DNA of 64,000 bases, taken from contig JAOZHY010000016.1 in NCBI GenBank assembly GCA_026014595.1, positions 62,001 through 126,000 of the forward strand, given 5' to 3'. Below, piece by piece: positions 43,148 through 51,809 of the stretch. The notes beneath the pieces are model-generated. The model did not search any database. It saw nothing but the letters and a program-made list of their open reading frames with translations, and was not told where the DNA came from. The DNA comes from Candidatus Bathyarchaeota archaeon (GTDB lineage Archaea > Thermoproteota > Bathyarchaeia > Bathyarchaeales > Bathycorpusculaceae). The first letter of the stretch is position 1; each line of letters opens with the position of its first letter. The translations under genes and the position numbers were made by a program.

Positions 43148-44206
43148 ATGATAGAATTCAAAAAAACCCTCAAACAAGCCAGGATTCTGAGCCCCCTGAA
43201 AAATTTTGAGGAAGACACCGTAACCTTCGAGTACCGAACCGACCCGCTGACAGGAAGAAACACAACAGTCATCAAAGGCATGCTCAACTACGTCGGCAGG
43301 TTCTTAACCTCCGACGGTGAACTAATCCGCGCCTTGGTGGAAAAAACAAGAGAGAACTGCCCCTTCTGCCCCGAAAACGTGAAAATCAAGACGCCCATGT
43401 TCCCCAAAAACTTCCTCACAGACGGCAGAATCCAGGTAGGCGACGCCATTGTGGTGCCGAACTTGCTGGGGCACGCTGAGCAGAGCATTTTAGCGGTTCT
43501 GTCGCGGGAGCACCACCTGAAACTAGAGGATTTCACGCCTCGCATGCTGCTTGATGGCTTCCGCGGCGGCATGGAGTATTTGAAGCGTCTGTGCGAAGTG
43601 GACGCCTCAGTCAGGTTTCCCGTGTTTGTTTTCAACTATTTGACGCCGGCGGGCTCCTCGATATTTCATCCGCACATGCAAATCTTGGTTAGAGACCGCC
43701 CGTTCTACCTCGTGAAGCTGCTTATGGACAAAAGTCAAGCGTACTGGGAAGAGCACGGCACCAGTTACTGGCGCGACTTGATCGCGAAAGAGAAGAACGG
43801 AGAAAGATACCTCTTCGAGGTCAACGGCGTGGATTGGCTGGTTCCTTTCGCGCCTCTTCGTGGATTAAACGAAGCCCAAGCAGTAGTTAACGGGAAATCC
43901 AGCCTGAAGGAACTCGGCGCAAATGAGTGGCAAGGACTGGCTGAGGGCATAACTAGCATCCTTAGGTTTTACAGTGCTCAAGGATACACGAGCTTCAACG
44001 CGATTCTGATGTCTGGACCACTGGATGAGCACACGGATTATTTTGACGTGAATCTGCGAATAATCAGCAGACCTGGAATCCAACAGTTCTGCTTCACTGA
44101 TGCGTGGGCTGCGCCTTACTTGCTGTGGGATGGCGAAGCGGTAGAAGAGCCCGAACGCTTGGCGGAAAGAATCCGAGCATTTCTTAAGATGACGCAGCTG
44201 AAGTAG
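43148..44206 (+). CDS. Galactose-1-phosphate uridylyltransferase-like HIT-superfamily protein
   Basis: A 352-residue protein resembling GalT. The zinc-site-like CPFCPENV (about residues 76-83) and the active-site HPHMQ in GSSIFHPHMQILV (about 174-182) follow the GalT layout, in which the middle His is the nucleotidyl-carrying residue. It probably exchanges a nucleotide between sugar phosphates. The sequence is divergent (the usual second zinc ligands are not clear), so another nucleotidyl acceptor is possible. It converges on and overlaps the end of the small membrane protein gene at 44184. Confidence 0.75.
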   Translation: MIEFKKTLKQARILSPLKNFEEDTVTFEYRTDPLTGRNTTVIKGMLNYVGRFLTSDGELIRALVEKTRENCPFCPENVKIKTPMFPKNFLTDGRIQVGDAIVVPNLLGHAEQSILAVLSREHHLKLEDFTPRMLLDGFRGGMEYLKRLCEVDASVRFPVFVFNYLTPAGSSIFHPHMQILVRDRPFYLVKLLMDKSQAYWEEHGTSYWRDLIAKEKNGERYLFEVNGVDWLVPFAPLRGLNEAQAVVNGKSSLKELGANEWQGLAEGITSILRFYSAQGYTSFNAILMSGPLDEHTDYFDVNLRIISRPGIQQFCFTDAWAAPYLLWDGEAVEEPERLAERIRAFLKMTQLK

Positions 44207-44648
44207 GCGATGCTTGTTGCTGGGCGGCTGGTTTGTTGCCGCGGTTGCTGAACTTGCCGAGGTACCCGAACGGAAGAGGAAGCAGCAAAACCTCGGCTAC
44301 CATGATGTACGGAGTAGCGGCTAAGCCGAAAATTGTCTGGAATATGACGGTTATGGTGGAGAACGCGAGCAGCAGGAATATACCGTTGAGCCAGAAGCCT
44401 GTCTGCCAGCCTTCATATCCGTACAGGCGATGAAGCAGAGCGATGTTCAAGGCACCTACTATTATGGGCTGGATGAGGTACTGAGCTACCATAAAGAAGG
44501 CGAAGCCCAGCGGCGGCATGAAGAGCAGAAAAGATTTCTGAAGAGCATCAAGTATCACCTGTATGATAGTTAAGGTGAGGACGATTATGAAGCCGTGAAT
44601 CAGGACTGGTTTAGACAATAGTTTACGTATTCTCTGCAATCCATTCAC
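44184..44648 (-). CDS. Small polytopic membrane protein, unknown
   Basis: A 154-residue protein with four to five hydrophobic segments (HGFIIVLTLTIIQVILDAL, FLLFMPPLGFAFFMVAQYLI, GFWLNGIFLLLAFSTITVIF, AATPYIMVAEVLLLPLPFGY) and a short polar tail rich in Gln and Ala. No family recognised. Its start overlaps the 3' end of the large surface-protein gene by 26 nt, so the two are co-transcribed and may act together at the membrane. Confidence 0.7.
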   Translation of the reverse strand: MNGLQRIRKLLSKPVLIHGFIIVLTLTIIQVILDALQKSFLLFMPPLGFAFFMVAQYLIQPIIVGALNIALLHRLYGYEGWQTGFWLNGIFLLLAFSTITVIFQTIFGLAATPYIMVAEVLLLPLPFGYLGKFSNRGNKPAAQQQASPTSAASS

Positions 44649-47055
44649 CTATCCTTTGTTCTGCAAGTCTTCCGCGAATTCCGTAATAGTCCGCTTGACT
44701 GTTCCAGTAGACTATCCAGCAGCCTCGGAGCCCCATGCTCTTGAAGAGGTCAAGCCCGCTTATGATGTAGTTGCTCTGGGCAACGTCGTCGCTTGCGGAC
44801 ATGCCAAACTCCGTGATGACCACATCCTTGTTCGTTATCTCGTGGAGGAGTTGAATGAAAGTGGGCGACATAACGAGGAAGGACTCCATGAAGACGTCCA
44901 GCCCAACGAAATCAAGGTTCTCGCTGAATTTGATAGGCAAGTTAGACCTAACAACGAAACCTGCTCCGAAATTCGTGTAAAGCTGCGCGGAAAGATTGTA
45001 CTGCTCAACTATTCCGTACACTTTTTCGAACAGGGAAATCGCTTCGTCATCCGTGAACAACGCGCCTACATCCCATGAAGAGGCGGATTCGGGTTCGTTA
45101 AGAATCTGAACGTAGGACAGGTATCGGCCCCATCTGCCAAGATAGTACCTTATTTGATTGGGGTCTTCTCGGTTTTGGATTATAAGCGCCACACGCATGC
45201 CGAGGTTCTGCGCTGCGGAGAAGAAGACATCTGTCATACCGTTCAAGTAATTATTAGGGTCAACTGAGTCGCATACTAAATTCACGCGGATTGTTCGGAT
45301 GCCTAAATCATGGATACGCATCACTTCACTATAAATCTGGTCCACGGTGTCTTGCTCGTAAACGTAGGTTACGCCCACCTCAAACCCGCTACTTGAACTT
45401 TTAAAGGCTGAGAAATAGAAGAATGGGAAGAAAAGCTGAACCAGCACGAACATTATGCACAATCCAATTATGACTAAAGTTCTGAGCATGCGGTTGTTCC
45501 CGAGGGCGGTTAGATGCTGCTTAAGGTAGCTTTTGAGGCCCTGCTTCCCGCGGGCTGATAGGGTTTGCCTTTTAAAGTAAACCAGAACCCCGACAACCAC
45601 ACCTGCAGCGATGGCTACACCAACAGCAATCCAGCCTATGGGAAAAACAGCGGCGACTCTAAACCGAATTGGTCCTGAAGTGCCGACGTTTCCAGCAATG
45701 TCCTGTGCGTAAACCGTAATGCTGTGGTCGCCGCTGGAAAGCGTTGGCAAGGTGATGTTTCCAGTGATGGTTACGTTGTCTTTCCCGTCGAGGCTGTACT
45801 TAATCCATGAAGTAGGCTCGTTCACCGTTAACGTCAAAGGAATCTCGCTTGGCTCATACGTCTTACTTTTTGGGCTTAAGACCGAAATGACAGGCGGCGT
45901 AACGTCGGGTTCAGGAGAAATCTTGGCAAGCATGATGACATTGCCTGAAGACGTGCCAACAACCACGTAACCTCGGTCCCTGGTCTGTATCAAGGCAGAT
46001 GCACGATAATTCGAGGCTGATCCGCCAGTGTCAGCGTAGGTCATGTTCCACTTGTCACTGCCGGAGCTGTCTGTCCGCAGCAGCATTGCGCTGTTGGCCA
46101 AAGCCAGCAGGTAGCCTTCATCCTCAGTCTGCAAGACCGCGCCGAACTCGTTATTGGGTATCTGTCCATAGGGCAAGCTCCATTTCTCATGTCCCTGAGA
46201 GTCGATTTTTATAATCCAAGGCACTGTGCCGCCGCTGGCTTGCCAGTCTCCTGTCCCAGCGAGCACGTAGCCGCCGTCCTTGGTTTTCGTGATGGCGTTG
46301 ACGATGTGCCTGTCTGTGACTCCACCGTAAGAGTAGGTTTGAGCCCACTGAAGATTGTTATTCAAATCGACCTTGGCGAACCAGAAATCGTTTTTCCAGT
46401 ATCCCGCAAGCGCGTAACCACGGTCGTCCGTCTCAACCACTGCGCGGTAAACGACGCCGCCAGTCCATGTTTTATTCAAAATCACGCTGCCCCGTTCATT
46501 GACCTTGAGCAGCCAAGCAACTTGGTCGCCGTTGGAGTTAATCTGGTTGCCTATCACAAAATAGTTGCCGTCGCTGGCTCGGACGCCTGCATACGCTCCA
46601 CTCATCCCTAAAGGCGTTGACCACTGAACGTTCCCGTCAGCGTCCGTCTTAACGAGGACGCCACTTTCGCCGAACAGCACGTAACCCGAATCTGGAGTCT
46701 GCGCCACTGCAACAGCGTTGGCTATGCCGAGGAAAACATCCGTTCCATACGTTTTTTCCCACTGGAACCCGCCTGAGGGGTCGGTTTTTATAAGCAGGGC
46801 GTTGGCCCTAACCCCCATGCCCGTACCTGTGTACGTCAAGCTGTAGCCAGCTATGGCATAGCCACCATCCGCAGTCTGAATGACAGCGTTGGCTGCGCCG
46901 CTGAAGCTCTTACTCCACTCCGTTGAAGGCACTTCGGCAGCGACGCTCCATTGAGGAATCACGGCAATCAGCATCAGCCCTATGAGCAGAACTGCAACTG
47001 CAATGTGTGAACTCCACCGCGATGCCGAGCCCGGCTGTGATGTTGACATGTGCAT
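44623..47055 (-). CDS. Membrane-anchored seven-bladed propeller / Ig / glycosidase-like surface protein
   Basis: About 810 residues from ATG 47055 (a second ATG is two codons in). Order: signal or anchor helix (SHIAVAVLLIGLMLIAVIPQ); seven repeats of the form 'xAxxQTxDGGYxLAG', consistent with a seven-bladed beta-propeller; an Ig/Big-like domain (GNITLPTLSSGDHSITVYAQ); a membrane helix; a basic cytoplasmic loop of about 30 residues; a second membrane helix (LVIIGLCIMFVLVQLFFPFF); and a GH-A-like TIM barrel with acid/base QILNEPES and nucleophile VVITEFGMS. Both large domains would face outside. The frame is open further upstream to 47175, but that part is unlikely to be translated. Confidence 0.8.
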   Translation of the reverse strand: MHMSTSQPGSASRWSSHIAVAVLLIGLMLIAVIPQWSVAAEVPSTEWSKSFSGAANAVIQTADGGYAIAGYSLTYTGTGMGVRANALLIKTDPSGGFQWEKTYGTDVFLGIANAVAVAQTPDSGYVLFGESGVLVKTDADGNVQWSTPLGMSGAYAGVRASDGNYFVIGNQINSNGDQVAWLLKVNERGSVILNKTWTGGVVYRAVVETDDRGYALAGYWKNDFWFAKVDLNNNLQWAQTYSYGGVTDRHIVNAITKTKDGGYVLAGTGDWQASGGTVPWIIKIDSQGHEKWSLPYGQIPNNEFGAVLQTEDEGYLLALANSAMLLRTDSSGSDKWNMTYADTGGSASNYRASALIQTRDRGYVVVGTSSGNVIMLAKISPEPDVTPPVISVLSPKSKTYEPSEIPLTLTVNEPTSWIKYSLDGKDNVTITGNITLPTLSSGDHSITVYAQDIAGNVGTSGPIRFRVAAVFPIGWIAVGVAIAAGVVVGVLVYFKRQTLSARGKQGLKSYLKQHLTALGNNRMLRTLVIIGLCIMFVLVQLFFPFFYFSAFKSSSSGFEVGVTYVYEQDTVDQIYSEVMRIHDLGIRTIRVNLVCDSVDPNNYLNGMTDVFFSAAQNLGMRVALIIQNREDPNQIRYYLGRWGRYLSYVQILNEPESASSWDVGALFTDDEAISLFEKVYGIVEQYNLSAQLYTNFGAGFVVRSNLPIKFSENLDFVGLDVFMESFLVMSPTFIQLLHEITNKDVVITEFGMSASDDVAQSNYIISGLDLFKSMGLRGCWIVYWNSQADYYGIRGRLAEQRIGEWIAENT

Positions 47056-47220
47056 TCGCCCATCATCCGCAGTATTTCCGCTGTAATCACACTTATAATT
47101 TATGGAAAAATCCGCAACACAACAAACAGGCAAAATAAAGCAATTTTTGATTCTGCGGGCGAGAGCAAAGTGCAAATCTTTAAAGGTTCACTGGCAGTTA
47201 AGGTTTACATCGAGAAAATC

Positions 47221-47436
47221 ATGGATAAGACGGACATAGTTCTATGCCAACTCCTGCTGAGCAATTCTAGGCTCTCCTACAGCGAGTTGGCGGAAACGCT
47301 GAACCTCTCAGTAACAGCCGTTCACAAACGCATCCAGGACTTGACAGAATCCGGCATGAAACATGGCGTTAACAATAATCTAAATGCTGCTGTTGTCATT
47401 AGTAAATTAAAACGCAAAAGAAGTGAGCAAGAATGA
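47221..47436 (+). CDS. Truncated Lrp/AsnC-type helix-turn-helix protein
   Basis: About 71 residues from ATG 47221. The helix-turn-helix LLLSNSRLSYSELAETLNLS plus TAVHKRIQDLTESG is a clear AsnC/Lrp reader. The sequence then departs into MKHGVNNNLNAAVVISKLKR and a basic end instead of the effector (RAM) domain that normally follows. The frame is open from 47050, but the family starts at MDKTDIVLCQ. The stop overlaps the ATG of the ABC ATPase gene. It may be a decayed regulator or a small HTH that still represses the operon. Confidence 0.6.
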   Translation: MDKTDIVLCQLLLSNSRLSYSELAETLNLSVTAVHKRIQDLTESGMKHGVNNNLNAAVVISKLKRKRSEQE

Positions 47437-48179
47437 ATGAATCAGCCATAACTGTTGAAAACCTCGTCAAAAAATTCGAAGACGTAACAGCATTAGACGG
47501 AATCAGCCTGCAGGTCGAGAAAGGAGAGCTCTTCGGACTGCTGGGACCGAACGGCGCAGGCAAAACCACAACCATAAACATTCTCTGCGGTTTGACGAAA
47601 CCGACAAGCGGTGCTGCCAAGGTCGGTGGCTACGATGTTCAGAAGGAAACAGCAAAAATTAAGGAACTCATAGGCGTCTGCCCGCAAGAGACCGCGATAT
47701 ACCCCTATCTTACTGGTGCAGAGAACGTGGAACTCTTCGGAAACCTCCACGCAATGGATAAGGACACGCTCAAAACAAGACGTGCCATGCTGCTTGAAAA
47801 GATGGGACTCACAGGAGACGCAAAGAGAAGGGCTGAGAAGTACAGCGGCGGAATGAAACGGCGACTAAGCCTCATACTCGCGTTGATTCACGACCCCCAA
47901 ATTGCGTTCTTGGATGAGCCAACAGTAGCCATGGACCCGCAGTCACGCCACGCCGTCTGGGACTTCATAAAAGAACTGAAAAAAGAAGACAAAACCATCA
48001 TATTGACCACGCATTACATGGAGGAGGCGGAGGAACTCTGCGACCGCGTCGGCATAATCGACCATGGAAAGCTAATCGCGCTTGGCACGCCACAGGAGTT
48101 GATTTCGAAGAACAAGGTGAAGAATCTGGAAGAGGTCTTCATCGCGCTCACTGGCAGAAAAATACGGGAGGAAGTCTAA
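47433..48179 (+). CDS. ABC-2-type exporter ATPase (DrrA-like)
   Basis: A 248-residue ATPase. Walker A GPNGAGKTT, Q-loop CPQETAIYPYLTGAENVE, signature YSGGMKRRLSLILAL, Walker B IAFLDEPTVAMDP and switch TTHYMEEAEELCDRV are all intact. The MKRRLSL wording is common in drug- and polysaccharide-exporting ABC-2 systems. It is ATGA-coupled to the truncated HTH gene and abuts the permease start (stop at 48179, ATG at 48180). It would drive efflux of an unknown substrate. Confidence 0.93.
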   Translation: MNESAITVENLVKKFEDVTALDGISLQVEKGELFGLLGPNGAGKTTTINILCGLTKPTSGAAKVGGYDVQKETAKIKELIGVCPQETAIYPYLTGAENVELFGNLHAMDKDTLKTRRAMLLEKMGLTGDAKRRAEKYSGGMKRRLSLILALIHDPQIAFLDEPTVAMDPQSRHAVWDFIKELKKEDKTIILTTHYMEEAEELCDRVGIIDHGKLIALGTPQELISKNKVKNLEEVFIALTGRKIREEV

Positions 48180-49336
48180 ATGAAGCTTCAAAGAGTTTTA
48201 GCTTTAACCAAGAAAGAAATGAAGAAAACCGTCCGCGAACCTGCAGTGCTGTTCATGATTTTCCTGTTTCCCGTTGTCTTCGTCTTCGCTTTCGGTGCCT
48301 CCTTCGGCGGTGTCGGAGGCGGACAACCAGTCTATCAAGTCGGCGTGGTCAACATGGACGAAGGAAACTCGGTGAACGCATCGCAGATATTCCTAACCGC
48401 TCTGTCGGACACTAAAATACTGAACGTGCAATCATACGTTGACAACCAAACCGCACAGAACGCACTATCGCAAGGCAGCATTCAGGCCGTGGTGATTATT
48501 CCAAGCGACTTCAGCCAGAGCTTCGCTTCGTATCAAGCTGCGCCGAACGACCCGAACGCGTGGACAAACGCCACTGTCTCCTTGTACTTGGACAAGGGCT
48601 CGTTGGTTGCGACCCAAGCAGTGCCGCCCATAATCCAGCAAGTCCTAACAGCCATAGCTGGTCAGAGCCAGCAAGCATCCTTAAGCCCGTTCCGTTTGGA
48701 GACCGCTTCGCTTGTTGAAGTGAAAACGCAGTCGGCACTTGACTTCATGGCACCAGGCATGTTCACCTTCGCGTCCATATTCCTCATAATGATGGTTGCC
48801 CAATCGTTCGCCACTGACCGCGAAAACGGCATGATAAACGCATACGCATCACACCGACGACACCGACAGAGTTTATGACAAGCCAAGTCTTGTCCTACAT
48901 GGTTATAGCACTGGTTCAGGCAGCGCTTGTCTTCGGCATGGTCTACCTCATGGGGTTCAGACCAAACGTGGGGATACCCGCATACGCGTTCGCTTTCGTA
49001 CTGGTGCTGCTGTTCTCGCTGTCCAACGTTGGCTTCGGCTTAATCACCGCCACCATCGCAAAGTCTTCGGGCGCAGCCACGGGCCTCTCGTTCCTCTTCG
49101 TGCTTCCGCAATTGTTCCTCGGCACCTTCGTCGGCGCATCCCTCTCGTCAACAGCGCAAGTCGCAGGCAAATTCGTACCCAGCTACTACGTCACAGACGC
49201 TTTGACCTCGCTCTTCCTAAGAGGTGCAACCTTCGCCAGCCCTACTGTGCTGCTGGACTTTGCCATGGTATCAGTGTCCTGCGTCGCTATCCTTGCAGTG
49301 GGCATTATCCTGTACGGAAAATACTTCAAAATCTAA
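48180..49336 (+). pseudogene. ABC-2 permease split by a one-base frameshift
   Basis: Frame one covers 48180-48878 (232 residues) with one membrane helix, an extracytoplasmic domain and the start of the membrane domain up to FATDRENGMIN. It then reads AYASHRRHRQSL and stops. Frame two, open to 49336, continues as ITPTTPTEFMTSQVLSYMVI and the remaining helices. Restoring one C after AAC at about 48839 gives an uninterrupted sequence of about 386 residues, normal for this permease type. This may be a real inactivation or a consensus error; the neighbouring genes are intact, which slightly favours an error. Confidence 0.75.
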
Positions 49337-49381
49337 CGGAAACCACATTGAGAACCCTGCAAGCAATGAGGAAGACCACAA

Positions 49382-49486
49382 ATGAAAGAAAACAACTCAT
49401 TCGACGCTGAGGCACTGCTGGAAGAGGCAAAAATCTCTGAGCATCAAGAAGCCTACCGAACGCTGGAAAGAAAGCCAAATTACTGA
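49382..49486 (+). CDS. Possible 34-residue protein after the exporter genes
   Basis: ATG AAA GAA opens a 34-codon frame ending in TGA at 49484-49486: MKENNSFDAEALLEEAK followed by ISEHQEAYRTLERKPNY. It is helical and acidic in the first half and lies 45 nt after the permease stop. GAGGAAGACC is upstream. No family is recognised. The protein-like composition is suggestive only. Confidence 0.35.
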   Translation: MKENNSFDAEALLEEAKISEHQEAYRTLERKPNY

Positions 49487-49492
49487 GTCGGC

Positions 49493-49750
49493 GTGGGCGT
49501 GAGACTTACGCCACCTAATCCTCCTTCCTTTTTTGTCGAAGTCCTGATTTACCTATGCCCCAACTTGAGCAACGCAGACCTAGTAACCTTGGAGAAGAGT
49601 CTAACTTGCCTCAAGAAGTTGAAAGCAAGAAACTACGCTTTAACGTGCCAAGACGGCAACTGCGTATCATGCGAAGCGATGATGCCTGCTCCAAAATTAG
49701 CCGACGAGTGTGCCCAAGTGAAAGCATTAATGCAAGACAGCTTCAGGTAA
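49493..49750 (+). CDS. Hypothetical cysteine-containing 85-residue protein
   Basis: An 85-residue frame from GTG/ATG near 49493. The second half (ADLVTLEKSLTCLKKLKARN, then CQDGNCVSCEAMM and LADECAQVKALMQ) has five cysteines with a CxxC pair and could be a small metal-binding protein. Start and reality are uncertain; the first third is proline-rich and may not be translated. The gap to the gene at 49827 shows only an AT-rich promoter-like run near 49770-49790. Confidence 0.35.
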   Translation: MGVRLTPPNPPSFFVEVLIYLCPNLSNADLVTLEKSLTCLKKLKARNYALTCQDGNCVSCEAMMPAPKLADECAQVKALMQDSFR

Positions 49751-49826
49751 CACGCGGCAGACGAGATTTTTAAAATAAAGTCTTATTTACCGCAGTGCTG
49801 GACATAGAAGAGGAGACTGCATATCT

Positions 49827-50207
49827 ATGCAAGACGGAACAGACGAAATAATAAAAACTGAACTATACGCGGAAATCGGAGCCCTGCAAAACCAGTACCG
49901 CACGATTAAGGAGTACCTCTCAGGAAAAGAATACGACAGCCTGGAAATCATCGGAACTCTGCGGGCATTCCGAGACACCTTAAGCAAAATCAGTGCCCAC
50001 ATCCTCTCCCTTTACACTCTGAAGGGACAAAAAACCAAAATCACGTGGGATTCACTCCTCACGAACATAGGCAACGCCTTGGAGACGCTGCAGACTTCAG
50101 CCCGTTCAAAACCCCGACCAACAATCCAGCTAGCCCTGAAAATTTCTGAACCCAAAATCGAGGAAGTCATGTCCTACCTATCGACCCTCAAAGAATCCCT
50201 GCAGTAA
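49827..50207 (+). CDS. Hypothetical helical protein
   Basis: A 126-residue, soluble, largely helical protein (EIIKTELYAEIGALQNQYRT, SLEIIGTLRAFRDTLSKISA, EEVMSYLSTLKESLQ). No cysteines and no membrane segments. I do not recognise it. A purine-rich GAAGAGGAGAC lies about 12 nt before the ATG at 49827. It converges on the TIM-barrel gene at 50218 with ten nt between the two stops. Confidence 0.65.
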   Translation: MQDGTDEIIKTELYAEIGALQNQYRTIKEYLSGKEYDSLEIIGTLRAFRDTLSKISAHILSLYTLKGQKTKITWDSLLTNIGNALETLQTSARSKPRPTIQLALKISEPKIEEVMSYLSTLKESLQ

Positions 50208-50217
50208 CGGCAGAGGC

Positions 50218-51147
50218 TTACTCCACGATTTTTTCCCAACTCGAAACTAAATCCAAAACTTCCTGAACAGACTGACCACCATAGCTTTTCAAACGCTCGC
50301 GGAGCTCAACCTTGTCAACTGTTGCCTTCTGGAAGTCTCTGATTTGGCTTGCGCCATTCGCCAAGTAGAGAATCCCATCAACGCCTGCTCGCGCACAGCG
50401 AACGCTAACAGTAAGCAGCTCCGACGCGGAGGATACATCCTTCGCGCTGTCACCTGGACCGAAAACATACAGGCTGACGTACACCGGCTTCTTAAGCAGC
50501 TTCTTGAAAGCCCGCGCCAGCATCTCCCAGTACCACGGAGTCGCATAACTCTTGCTGAACATCACCACGTTGAACGCGTCAGCGTACTTGGCAAAGTCAT
50601 CAAAGTCAACGCCGTAACGCTCATACGAGCACACAGGGTCAGGTTGAATAGACATGACTAGCTCTTTTTTCACGCGTTCCTTAACTTGGGCGATGAATTC
50701 CGTGACCTCCCTCCGGCGCCACTCTAGCCAGCTGAGCCCACTCTTCCGCCACAACTCATTGCAGCGCGGGCAAGTGCAGTGACCATGTTCTGCGAAGTAC
50801 TGACTGTTCAGCCACACACCCAAAGAGTGCCGGTCAACATCTTCAATGTAATCCAGCTGTTCAGCCCGATGCTCCGGCTGCGTGGCGCACACAACATCCC
50901 AGTAAAAGTTGAAACGATTGTTTCCCATCCGTGCTGGACCAAGAGGCGACTGCGAAATCCAGTCAGGATGACTGCGAACAGCAGCGTTATCGGCGAAAAC
51001 GGCAACATTGCTATGCATGCCCTCTACCGGCGGAATCCGTGCGCCAGTTTCTATCTTAACGCGCAACAGGTGAAAGTCGAAGCCTGCAGCTTTCTCTGGC
51101 TCATACACGTACGCGCCGAACTTCAAACCTGCACATCCTTTTGTCAC
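50218..51147 (-). CDS. Putative TIM-barrel protein of unknown function
   Basis: A 309-residue soluble protein with alternating strand-helix pattern. It has GVWLNSQYFAEHGHCTCPRC (a His-Cys-x-Cys-x2-Cys group that could hold zinc), VMSIQPDPVCSYERYGVDFD, VVMFSKSYATPWYWEML and a C-terminal ARAGVDGILYLANG that resembles the last strand of glycosidase-like barrels. No catalytic pair could be assigned. The start may be the GTG at 51147 or a TTG a few codons in. Repeat copy 3 lies in its upstream region. Confidence 0.6.
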   Translation of the reverse strand: MTKGCAGLKFGAYVYEPEKAAGFDFHLLRVKIETGARIPPVEGMHSNVAVFADNAAVRSHPDWISQSPLGPARMGNNRFNFYWDVVCATQPEHRAEQLDYIEDVDRHSLGVWLNSQYFAEHGHCTCPRCNELWRKSGLSWLEWRRREVTEFIAQVKERVKKELVMSIQPDPVCSYERYGVDFDDFAKYADAFNVVMFSKSYATPWYWEMLARAFKKLLKKPVYVSLYVFGPGDSAKDVSSASELLTVSVRCARAGVDGILYLANGASQIRDFQKATVDKVELRERLKSYGGQSVQEVLDLVSSWEKIVE

Positions 51148-51290
51148 GCAAAGAAAACGGCAAGTAATTATAAGGTTTCGGATGTACGCCCCGCACCTTC
51201 AGCGTCCTGTAAATCCGCAAACAAGATTCAACACATTCAAACCTTTAACAAGAACGGGCAAGTGCCCTTAGTAATGGACCATAACGGAAC

Positions 51291-51420
51291 TAGTCTATTT
51301 GGCGCCTATTAGTGGTTGATTGCAGAAAACTATAGAGGGGTAGGTCTCCTATTGGCGCTTTTTCACGCCATTAACATGTTGAAAGCTACACAAAGGGTAT
51401 AAACAAAAATCGCGCGCCCG
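51291..51420 (-). repeat. Dispersed repeat, copy 3
   Basis: In minus orientation it starts CGGGCGCGCGATTTTTG and ends GGCGCCAAATAGACT. Positions 51292-51420 are identical over 129 nt to 59708-59836 (copy 4). It lies in the 340-nt gap between the divergent genes ending their 5' sides at 51147 and 51488. The rest of that gap shows a TTTAATATATC element (about 51443-51453) that probably serves the gene at 51488. Confidence 0.9.
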
Positions 51421-51487
51421 AGAGCATTCTGCGCCAATATTCTTTAATATATCTTGTCAGAGACAACAGAAACTGGAGATCAAGCAT

Positions 51488-51694
51488 ATGACAGATGTTG
51501 TCGACAGAGGATTGAAGAAGATAGGCATCACAATCTCCAAACCAGCGCTGGCGGTGCTCTGCATAATCTTCGGCATAATCGTCATCGTGTTCCCAGACAT
51601 CATCGGCTTGGTGGTCGGCATTTTTCTCATAATTCAAGGTGTGCTGCTGCTCACGGACTATATGGAGATTAAAGGTCAGCAAAAGAGACAATAA
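51488..51694 (+). CDS. Small DUF308-like membrane protein
   Basis: A 68-residue protein with two membrane helices (LAVLCIIFGIIVIVFPDII and LVVGIFLIIQGVLLLTDYM) joined by a short turn, and a basic C-terminal tail. This looks like a single unit of the DUF308/HdeD-type repeat. Its role is unknown. ATG follows GGAGATC at about ten nt, and TTTAATATATC about 40 nt upstream is a plausible TATA box. Confidence 0.7.
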   Translation: MTDVVDRGLKKIGITISKPALAVLCIIFGIIVIVFPDIIGLVVGIFLIIQGVLLLTDYMEIKGQQKRQ

Positions 51695-51712
51695 TACTTC
51701 ATCTTTCAACTC

Positions 51713-51721
51713 CTTTTTTTC
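51713..51721 (+). terminator. T-run after the small membrane protein gene
   Basis: A run of T residues about 20 nt after the stop at 51694, followed by C-rich sequence. It is consistent with archaeal intrinsic termination. Confidence 0.4.
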
Positions 51722-51809
51722 TCCAAGCCGCAACCGCTCAGCCTGCCAACCGCAACCGTTAATAACAAAACGTCCAGAATTCTAACCGTAAACTGCAGAA
51801 GGCAAATTC

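Noticed and set aside
50779-51312. A 177-codon frame that crosses from the TIM-barrel gene into repeat copy 3
   Set aside because: Most of it is antisense to the gene at 50218-51147, and its end falls in a non-coding repeat. It has no recognisable domain.
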